Source: Paenalcaligenes sp050487225
GTDB lineage: Bacteria > Pseudomonadota > Gammaproteobacteria > Burkholderiales > Burkholderiaceae_B
Length of the DNA stretch: 64,000 nt
Reading direction: 5' to 3'
Assembly (NCBI RefSeq): GCF_050487225.1
Contig: NZ_JBKQGY010000002.1
Span: forward strand, 372,001-436,000
Below, one piece after another: positions 1-5,980 of this stretch. The position numbers and the translations under genes were made by a program. The notes under the pieces were generated by a model, which did no database searches, had not been told where the DNA came from, and worked only from the letters and a program-made list of their open reading frames with translations. The number at the start of each line of letters is the position of its first letter. Within the stretch, counting starts at the first letter, position 1.

Positions 1-120
1 GACCTTACGCTAACCAAACACTTGCGTAATGCCTTGGATTTAGTCGATGTGAGATTGCTCGACCACATTGTCGTCGGCACAAAAGGATGCATCTCATTAG
101 CTGAACAAGGACATCTGTAA
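1..120 (+). CDS. RadC-like JAB-domain protein, C-terminal fragment
   Basis: The window opens inside a reading frame whose last 39 residues run from DLTLT to AEQGHL and stop at 118-120. The order D-x-LT-x(2)-L-x(2)-A-L-x-LVDVRLLDHIVVG is the typical C-terminal end of the RadC family (JAB1/MPN-like metalloprotease fold). Such proteins are frequent passengers of integrative elements; their molecular role is not settled and the old 'DNA repair' label is doubtful. The start and the metal-binding residues lie outside the window. Family assignment is fairly sure from the tail alone; function is not. Confidence 0.75.
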   Translation, partial: DLTLTKHLRNALDLVDVRLLDHIVVGTKGCISLAEQGHL

Positions 121-133
121 GTGAGATTGAATC

Positions 134-241
134 ATGTGGATGCTACTGATACCCCTCTTCGTCGTGATGTTCAGCTTTATTATTTCTGCGGGCATACAAG
201 CACTGTGGACGCAGTTAACGGGCCAGCATGATCGTAAGTAA
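134..241 (+). CDS. small hydrophobic protein (35 aa), possible membrane peptide
   Basis: An ATG 13 bases after the RadC-like stop opens a 35-residue frame. Its first 25 residues are almost entirely hydrophobic (one likely membrane helix, MWMLLIPLFVVMFSF onward), followed by a short polar tail ending HDRK. A GTGAGA-like purine stretch lies about 10 bases upstream but is not a strong ribosome site. The tight spacing suggests co-transcription with the gene before it. It is too short to assign a family and could be a chance frame. Confidence 0.35.
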   Translation: MWMLLIPLFVVMFSFIISAGIQALWTQLTGQHDRK

Positions 242-340
242 TCCATGCCATCAAAAGCCTGTTTACGGACTGCCTTTGATGGCGACTTACTCTGTCTTTC
301 AGATAAACAGTTAGTAGGTGTAGATCAGCAAGAATGCTTC

Positions 341-970
341 CTACTTGTTAAAACGATACTCCCTGGGCCTACCCAGGCCGGTTACTCTAGGTTTGTATAG
401 TCCTTGCCTATACGATCGGTAGGTCTTGCTTGCTACGTCATGGATCGCCAACTGCGTGCCACTATCATCTTTTACTAAGTAGTCAGCACACATCATTAAG
501 GCCATTCGCTTATGAATATCGTGGTACTCGATCATGCCAACCCCAACCCATCTATACCTACCTTTATTCATATTAGCGCTGTAAAAGTCACCTAACCCCT
601 TCACAATCGTTTCTGTCCAGTACCGACCTATGGCCAGTGCAAGTAGATAGTCGTTTTTTATTTTTTGTCCATTGAAGAAAAATAGCACGTGGTAGTGCCA
701 TTTTCTGTCTTGACCATACTCCAGCTTCGCTGCGTAGGTGATGTAGTACTCAAACAAACGATTGAATCGTAAGTTGTTTCTCAAGCGCGTAAACGCTTGG
801 TTCATGTAGTCGTATGTATTAATCTCTGCGTATTCACTCTTTAGGTAGAAGTCCACACGGACTACTAACAGTTTTGAGTAGTCGTTGAAGAGCTGGTTGA
901 TCAGGCCATGAAGTCTACGTTGGTTGAAACGATTAACGGATAATCGACGGTTGATAGTGGTTACATGCAT
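341..970 (-). CDS. YagK/YfjJ (inovirus Gp2-like) domain protein
   Basis: The 209-residue protein has a hydrophobic strand followed by acidic residues (LLVVRVDFY, about 34-42) and a WHYHVLFFFNG motif at about 91-101. The HxH-like strand resembles the metal-binding motif of rolling-circle HUH proteins. This layout matches the YagK/YfjJ domain (Inovirus Gp2) found in prophages, P4-like satellites and islands. The role there is presumed to be replication or mobilisation of the element, but most members are uncharacterised. The start chosen is the ATG at 968-970. It is read on the strand opposite to the RadC-like gene and the same strand as the AlpA gene behind it. The region is visibly more AT-rich than the rest of the window, consistent with horizontal acquisition. 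Confidence 0.75.
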   Translation of the reverse strand: MHVTTINRRLSVNRFNQRRLHGLINQLFNDYSKLLVVRVDFYLKSEYAEINTYDYMNQAFTRLRNNLRFNRLFEYYITYAAKLEYGQDRKWHYHVLFFFNGQKIKNDYLLALAIGRYWTETIVKGLGDFYSANMNKGRYRWVGVGMIEYHDIHKRMALMMCADYLVKDDSGTQLAIHDVASKTYRSYRQGLYKPRVTGLGRPREYRFNK

Positions 971-1314
971 GCCTATGTCCTTAAGTGTAAATTTAGGAAT
1001 AGGTCTTAAATGAAGAGAGTCAAGGTGGGTGTGTTGGGCACACCCTTACTGCTCATCGTACTTTTCTCTTTAATAACATCTAAAACCTAAAATCATAGAC
1101 CCGAGTGCAGCAATACATGGCAGTCAAAAATACAAAAATGGTCTAGCGCGTCCTGACAGTCATAAATTTTTTTTGCTACACACTTAGGCCTATAGCATTG
1201 ATGAACACGTGTAAAAAAACACCAAAAACCAACCATGAGCTTCACGTGCAAAAAGAGCTGCCCGAAGACAGCTCTTTGTCGTGTTGAATAGAACCTGTCC
1301 GTTACGCTTTTCTC
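971..1314. other. intergenic region of the island with a perfect hairpin
   Basis: No convincing gene lies here. A perfect 7-bp inverted repeat with a 5-base loop (GGGTGTG / CACACCC) sits at 1027-1045, upstream of the Gp2-like gene, with no T-run on either side, so it is more likely a regulatory or protein-binding site than a terminator. The terminator of the AlpA gene lies at the right end of this stretch. The remainder is AT-rich and featureless to the eye. Confidence 0.5.
1247..1278 (-). terminator. intrinsic terminator behind the AlpA-type gene
   Basis: On the minus strand AAAGAGCTG and CAGCTCTTT form a perfect 9-bp stem (1269-1277 with 1252-1260) around an 8-base loop, continued by a run of T. 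It lies about 37 bases past the stop of the AlpA-like gene. Confidence 0.7.
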
Positions 1315-1563
1315 TTAGCGACGAGACTCCTCGATACGCAGTTGTAACCACAGTTCTACTTCGCTTTTTAGCCATAGAGACTTACGCCCAAATTTGATGG
1401 GCTTTGGGAACCGTCCTTCTTGAATCAACTTATAGAACCACTTGTCTGAGAGGGTCGTTAACGCCGTCATGAACTTCATATCTACAAACTGATCACTGAG
1501 TAGCTCTACTTTTACGTGAGTATTAGATGCGCCTGTTGCATAGGCTAATGTTGTGGTGGCCAT
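1315..1563 (-). CDS. AlpA-family phage/island transcriptional regulator
   Basis: This 82-residue protein has the compact MerR-like winged-helix of the AlpA family: helix-turn-helix around residues 34-50 (TLSDKWFYKLIQEGRFP) then PKPIKFGRKSLWLKSEVELWL. The R-FP-P-x-K-x-G-x(3)-LW-x(3)-E-V signature is diagnostic. AlpA proteins in P4-like elements activate or repress excision (integrase) and replication genes. An upstream in-frame ATG exists at 1587, but the ATG at 1563 is preceded at 8 bases by AGGAG, so the shorter form is chosen. It supports reading 1-3.2 kb as the end of an integrated element. Confidence 0.85.
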   Translation of the reverse strand: MATTTLAYATGASNTHVKVELLSDQFVDMKFMTALTTLSDKWFYKLIQEGRFPKPIKFGRKSLWLKSEVELWLQLRIEESRR

Positions 1564-1864
1564 GTGATGTGCTCCTGTCTTTGGCAAGGCAGAAGTTCAT
1601 GCAAACGGAGGTGTCTGCACTACTTCCACATCATGAGCAGCCGCAGTTAAAAAAAACAAACACTTCCCCACACACGCTTCTCCAAAGAGAAAGGGCTTAC
1701 AAAATATAGCTACAACCTCTACGACACAGCTTTAAATTGGTGTTATTCAAAATACGTTCCTTATAAACATACAAAAAAACATCATTTTTCATTCAATAAC
1801 GAGACATGTTTAGTACACTACACTTTCGATATCTACTCAAAATACCACGTAGTGGTTACTCATC
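1564..1864. promoter_or_regulatory. divergent promoter region with palindrome before the RHH-tailed gene
   Basis: This 301-base, AT-rich stretch separates the AlpA gene (minus) from the 316-residue gene (plus). A 13-base inverted repeat, ACCAC-GTA-GTGGT, lies at 1844-1856, only 8 bases before the ATG at 1865, where a repressor would block both promoter exit and ribosome binding. No clear Shine-Dalgarno sequence is visible there. No individual promoter hexamers can be named with confidence. Confidence 0.4.
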
Positions 1865-2815
1865 ATGAAATATAAAAAACACAAGCTTGAGTGCCTTAAT
1901 ACTTCAGATCTTAGGGTTTTGAATTTTTTTCTACGTGCCGTAGTTGCGTATGATTTTAATGATGTTATTCTTTATGACAGACCCCATTACCCAGAAACAC
2001 CTTACTCAGACAGGGATGAAGTTAAAAAGATAATCACAACTTCCATCCCTTTCAACACCCCACAAGAGCAGCTAGAGAGACTAAGCCACAAACTCACACA
2101 CTTAGCACGCGAAAACATCCTGCCTTATGAACAGTTCCTATGGTTAAAGGACAGCCCACAGGCTTGTGCATATTGCTGGTTGTATCTACAGAACAAAAGT
2201 TTTTCCTTTCTCTCATGGCAATACGGGCAGAGTGGCTACTCCTATACCCCCCCAATCTCCCACGAGGAAAGACTTCAAAACATCATTGACTATTTCGATT
2301 ACACATATATCAACACCTCTGCTTTGTACACAAAAAAGCAAGAAGCATTGAATACTATTAAGCAAAGCTGGATAGCAGCACAAGAGACAACGCTCAAAAT
2401 TAAGTTTCTAGACGAGAAACAAGGTGATCCAATCACTTGGCTCTGGAACTACATTGAAGAATATAATGCGGCGTTCGACACACCGTCCATCAACTCGATC
2501 CCACTTCCCTCCCCCTCTAGCACACTACCTGAAAAGAAGTTAAACATTGTGGCCTCATTACATCTTTGGAGAGCAGCCAAGGATAGTAAGACGCTTTTCT
2601 TCCAACGAGTCAATCGTGCTTGGAGTCAGCGAAAAACGCGTCACTCACGAGAGCACATGAAAGCAATCAACACGTACATTCATCGCATAACAAAAGAGAA
2701 ACTGGATCGACTTGTAAAGTTAAATCGCGTCAATATGAGTGAGATGCTCGAAAGACTAATAGAAGATCAGTATGAAGCACAGCGATCGACAATTGAGGAG
2801 AAATACGGGAAGTGA
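1865..2815 (+). CDS. island protein of unknown function with ribbon-helix-helix-like C-terminus
   Basis: I do not recognise the family. The 316-residue protein has an aromatic- and charge-rich body (about 1-200) without membrane helices or signal peptide, a Ser/Pro-rich stretch (about 208-225), and a basic C-terminus. Residues about 265-305 (NTYIHRITKEKLDRLVKLNRV then NMSEMLERLIEDQY) fit a ribbon-helix-helix DNA-binding fold: a short strand with alternating residues, a helix, a turn at N-x-S, and a second helix. Together with the palindrome just before its start this suggests an autoregulating DNA-binding protein of the island, as in many plasmid and phage operons. That role is inference; the large N-terminal part has no assigned function. 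Confidence 0.7.
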   Translation: MKYKKHKLECLNTSDLRVLNFFLRAVVAYDFNDVILYDRPHYPETPYSDRDEVKKIITTSIPFNTPQEQLERLSHKLTHLARENILPYEQFLWLKDSPQACAYCWLYLQNKSFSFLSWQYGQSGYSYTPPISHEERLQNIIDYFDYTYINTSALYTKKQEALNTIKQSWIAAQETTLKIKFLDEKQGDPITWLWNYIEEYNAAFDTPSINSIPLPSPSSTLPEKKLNIVASLHLWRAAKDSKTLFFQRVNRAWSQRKTRHSREHMKAINTYIHRITKEKLDRLVKLNRVNMSEMLERLIEDQYEAQRSTIEEKYGK

Positions 2816-3177
2816 CCATCTCAACGAGACTACAGATTGGATAACCCCGCTGATATCAGCAACACCACCAACCAACTGGTGAGTATATTGGTGAGCACAA
2901 CACCAAAAAATCAGACAAAAACAATACAAACCTATGATTATAAATAGATTATATTCATCAATACTCATTCAGGCGCAATACGAGCTGATTATCTGATACA
3001 AATAGTAGCTCCAAATAGAGGGAGAACTTTTGGTAAGGGTGGTGCTCCTAAGAGAGGCCGATAAAGCCGCAACACAAAAACGACACTTCTAACAAGCACA
3101 AACCACTGTTGGTACATATGTTGGTATAAATTATAAAAAAATTATATTTATGTTTATTATCAAAAACTTATAATTAA
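2816..3177. other. AT-rich island border without an intact gene
   Basis: There is no complete gene. A start-less frame at 2948-3064 would end in VAPNRGRTFGKGGAPKRGR, a basic Gly/Arg-rich tail that could be the remnant of a lost island protein, but this is weak. The last 50 bases (about 3125-3177) are almost pure A/T, as often seen next to attachment sites. Short near-repeats of TTGGTA occur around 3110-3126. Confidence 0.35.
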
Positions 3178-3200
3178 ATTTGAGTCCGGCCCCGGCACCA
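3178..3200 (+). other. possible attachment-site remnant resembling a tRNA 3' end
   Basis: TTTGAGTCCGGCCCCGGCACCA looks like the T-loop, acceptor strand and CCA of a tRNA, and is followed 9 bases later by a strong terminator, as the 3' end of a tRNA gene would be. Islands carrying AlpA, RadC-like and YfjJ genes commonly integrate in tRNA 3' ends and leave such a copy at the far border. Counted against a standard tRNA the T-arm is one base short, and no upstream half of a tRNA is present, so it is not an intact gene. The integrase and the other copy would lie left of the window. Confidence 0.4.
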
Positions 3201-3208
3201 AGAATACT

Positions 3209-3241
3209 AAAAAAGACCGCTTTTTAAGCGGTCTTTTTTTT
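3209..3241 (+). terminator. strong intrinsic terminator at the island border
   Basis: GACCGC and GCGGTC pair around a 7-base loop, extended by A-run/T-run pairing on both sides, with at least eight T after the stem. The symmetric A and T tracts allow it to work in both directions. Confidence 0.85.
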
Positions 3242-3365
3242 CGTCTGTAGCATTATCTTTCAGGTTTCTGTGGCAGCTTCAAAAGCCCACTAAAGACAAC
3301 ATAGCGCTAGACCCTCTCAGGTAAACTGCACGAAGCCCCGCATTGCACGCTTCACAAAAACGCAC

Positions 3366-3896
3366 CTAAAAATGTCGTATGCCTCTTGGCGGGCCACGAT
3401 GGGTTTCAACTAACGCGACACTCCAGTGACCCACCTGCCTCTGGATCACATAATCACGCTGCACTGGTTTAACCGGTGTGCTGTTGTAGATTCCCCAAGC
3501 AAAGATAAGCGGTGCTACCACGAGAAGGAGTATCACCAGTGTGCGTCCCAGACGTGAGCGCGTAGGTGGCTGAACTGGTGAAGCAGGATCAGGTTTGGCC
3601 TTTTTGTGCTTTTCCACCCAACGCGGTAACGCAAAAACTAGAACAGTGCTGGTCACACACAGCCAGCCCAGCCACGCTACTACACCGATGCTCCAACCCC
3701 AACCCCACTGGCATAGAGCCAACGCCATAGCAAGTAGCAACCAACCAGCACTGCGCCACAGCCAACGCTCACGCCTGCTCGGAATGCGTCCCAGCAATAA
3801 TTCTCCAGGGCGCTCGCTGGCTAAGGCCAGCAGCACGAAGCCCGCTAGACTGACCGAGAATACTGCCGCGCTCAGCCATACAATATCGCCTTGCAT
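3366..3896 (-). CDS. DUF3325 family membrane protein with C-terminal extension
   Basis: The 176-residue protein starts MQGDIVWLSAAVFSVSLAGF and has three to four hydrophobic segments in its first 105 residues, matching the small DUF3325 membrane family that accompanies siderophore receptors and PepSY proteins. A further frame extends upstream to 4232, but that part overlaps the preceding gene and looks non-coding. Two adjacent ATGs (3899 and 3896) follow GGGAGGAG; the second has the better spacing. The start overlaps the previous stop (ATGA-type coupling). Beyond the usual DUF3325 length there is a basic Pro-rich linker, one more membrane segment (TLVILLLVVAPLIFAWGIY) and about 40 soluble residues, an extension I cannot assign. 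The role in siderophore handling is inferred from the neighbours only. Confidence 0.75.
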   Translation of the reverse strand: MQGDIVWLSAAVFSVSLAGFVLLALASERPGELLLGRIPSRRERWLWRSAGWLLLAMALALCQWGWGWSIGVVAWLGWLCVTSTVLVFALPRWVEKHKKAKPDPASPVQPPTRSRLGRTLVILLLVVAPLIFAWGIYNSTPVKPVQRDYVIQRQVGHWSVALVETHRGPPRGIRHF

Positions 3897-4198
3897 CATA
3901 CTCCTCCCGCAGCATTCGGTAGCAGCCAGCACAATAAGGCAATCACGGCAGTAGGCACCACCATGCCCAACCAAGCGCGCACATGACTGCGGGTAGTAAA
4001 CACCCAAATCACCGCCACCGTGTACCAGACAAAGCCCAGCATGGTGGAAGCCAGCACCGCTTGGGCACGAGGCAGCGGCCAGATCAGTGCCAGCAACACC
4101 GTGATAGCCGAGGCCAACGCGTAACCGCCGATAGCAGCAGCCACTACACGCGAAGCCACCTCCCAACGATAACGTCGGGACAAACCGGAAGCACTCAT
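3896..4198 (-). CDS. DUF3649 family iron-uptake membrane protein
   Basis: This is a 100-residue protein with three predicted membrane helices (about 13-38, 42-67, 75-95) and the family pattern SRVVAAAIGGYALA ... LPRAQAVLASTML ... VWYTVAVIWVFTTRS. DUF3649 proteins occur almost only next to PepSY and DUF3325 proteins downstream of TonB-dependent siderophore receptors. The start overlaps the stop of the PepSY gene by four bases, and its own stop overlaps the DUF3325 start, so translation of the three is probably coupled. A role in iron release or siderophore export from the periplasm is presumed, not shown. Confidence 0.8.
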   Translation of the reverse strand: MSASGLSRRYRWEVASRVVAAAIGGYALASAITVLLALIWPLPRAQAVLASTMLGFVWYTVAVIWVFTTRSHVRAWLGMVVPTAVIALLCWLLPNAAGGV

Positions 4199-5943
4199 GC
4201 CTGTCCCCCTCGCTCTGTGTAGGGCTTTTCAATGTGTAGTCGCCCCTTGGATGCAGCTTCGGCCGCTACGTCAGAAGCCGACACTAACGATAAGGGCTTG
4301 GCCACAGGGGCCTCTGCCTTTAACGTGGCTTGAGCCACAATCTCTACCACCTGCCATTTGTGCCGCAATTTGAAAGCGATGTACGCAAACACTGCTGCCA
4401 GCGCTAACATGGTCAAGTCAACGCCAGCCAACCCCCAATCACTAGAGGGCACCGTGACACCCAGATGCTTATCGGTGGTAAACAGATTAAGCAGCGGAAT
4501 CAAAGCATAGGCGGCAATCGTGACATACAACAACTCCAACCATGCCTGTTTGAGCGGACGTATGCAGGCATACAGCAGCGCCATAAACCAAACAAGAAAC
4601 AATGCATTCAACTCCCAGGCCGCACGATTCATCATACTGACCGGCAATAATCGGTTAGCCCAGAAGCAAGCCGCCACGCCCAGAGGTACGCCCACCAGCG
4701 TTCCCGCATTGAGCACCTCCACCAAACGCAGTCCACTCGCATTCAGACGCGCTGTAAATGAATCCCCGCCTTGCTTGGTTATATGCCTCTGGTGTTGGGT
4801 GCGACGCTTGACCGTCCACATCACCAGCCCTGTACCGATCACAGCACACCCCAACAGACCCGAAAGAAAGTACAGCCAGCGCAAGCCCCAGTTGGCGAAA
4901 TTACCCTCATGCAGAGCTAATAGCGTGTTCTGCGTGCGCAGCGTCGCATTACTGCCCTCATCAAACGGCAGCGACGCTCCATCAATAGCGCTGAAACGCT
5001 GCACATTCGAATCGTCGTAATTGATGCCCAAAGCACCAACTCGCCGCACCTCTATATAAGGAGTCTTGCCTTTAGGGTGCATGATCTGTAAAGACGCAAC
5101 CCTACCCAAGCGCCCATCTGCCTCGACCCGCTGCACCAGTTCAAACACAGGTACGGACGGCAGAGTCACAGCCTCATAATCCGGTCTGCTGCCATGCAGC
5201 TCATCTACATAACTCTGGCGCTGCATATCGGAGCTACCATAGAGCACATCGCGTCCAGCCGGCAGATAATGAAAGGCAAAGAACACCAATCCTGAGTAAG
5301 TAATCATCAAGAAAAACGGCAAAGACATCACGCTAACTACGTTATGTGCATCCAGCCATGAACGCTGGCCTTTGCCGGGCCTAAAGGTGAAGAAATCCGT
5401 GAAGATTTTTTTGTGGGTAATCACGCCTGTTACCACGGCTAAGAGCATCAGCATGGTGCAGATTCCAACAATCTTGGCTCCAGTACTAGCAGGCATGTAA
5501 CGCAGTACATAGTGCATGCGGTACAGCCCCCTTCCCCCCGCCGTAGCGCGCGGTTCTGCCTCTTGTTGAAATGCACCAGTAACGGGATCAAGCTTCTCAC
5601 TGCCGCTTACGCCAAAGTCATCTCCCACAGGCGGCATACTTTCCCAGGCTATAGATAGGCCTAGCTCGCCCCGAGGCTCAAACCCGTAATGCGGCAGCGT
5701 TACCGTCCAGGATTTGGCATCCGGAGCGACCACTTGCAATCGCTCCAACGCCATACTGAGCATTCTTTGATCATCCCGATCCACTTTAGAAGATAGCGGC
5801 CGTTCGGGCTGCATCCAGCGGGTGATTTCATCATCAACGTAACCTGCCGTGCCGGTTACGAAAACAAAGAACAAAACCCAACCGGTGATCAAACCGGTCC
5901 AGGTATGCAGCCATGCGCTACATTGACGCAGAGAGTCTTTCAT
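4195..5943 (-). CDS. PepSY-associated transmembrane protein (PiuB-like, siderophore iron handling)
   Basis: The 582-residue inner-membrane protein begins LRQCSAWLHTWTGLITGWVLFFVFVTG, the typical first helix of the PepSY_TM family with its conserved W-H-x-W-x-G pattern. Further helices lie near 160-180, 205-230, 350-375 and in the C-terminal 170 residues (four to five helices). PepSY-like periplasmic domains fill the loops. Family members (PiuB, FoxB, FsrB and relatives) act in ferrisiderophore use; several are thought to reduce iron at the inner membrane using haem. The gene follows the TonB receptor by 37 bases on the same strand and runs into DUF3649. Placement makes a role in releasing iron from the siderophore taken up by that receptor likely. 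Confidence 0.88.
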   Translation of the reverse strand: MKDSLRQCSAWLHTWTGLITGWVLFFVFVTGTAGYVDDEITRWMQPERPLSSKVDRDDQRMLSMALERLQVVAPDAKSWTVTLPHYGFEPRGELGLSIAWESMPPVGDDFGVSGSEKLDPVTGAFQQEAEPRATAGGRGLYRMHYVLRYMPASTGAKIVGICTMLMLLAVVTGVITHKKIFTDFFTFRPGKGQRSWLDAHNVVSVMSLPFFLMITYSGLVFFAFHYLPAGRDVLYGSSDMQRQSYVDELHGSRPDYEAVTLPSVPVFELVQRVEADGRLGRVASLQIMHPKGKTPYIEVRRVGALGINYDDSNVQRFSAIDGASLPFDEGSNATLRTQNTLLALHEGNFANWGLRWLYFLSGLLGCAVIGTGLVMWTVKRRTQHQRHITKQGGDSFTARLNASGLRLVEVLNAGTLVGVPLGVAACFWANRLLPVSMMNRAAWELNALFLVWFMALLYACIRPLKQAWLELLYVTIAAYALIPLLNLFTTDKHLGVTVPSSDWGLAGVDLTMLALAAVFAYIAFKLRHKWQVVEIVAQATLKAEAPVAKPLSLVSASDVAAEAASKGRLHIEKPYTERGGQA

Positions 5944-5980
5944 TCGTATCTACAACTGTGAACAGAAACGGAGCCTTCAC

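Noticed and set aside
3178..3200. Intact tRNA gene
   Set aside because: Only a 3'-end-like stretch is present; the D-arm and anticodon arm are missing and the T-arm is one base short.
3899..4232. N-terminal extension of the DUF3325 frame
   Set aside because: It overlaps the DUF3649 gene out of frame, has Cys/His/Gly-rich non-domain composition, and a good ribosome site points to the ATG at 3896.
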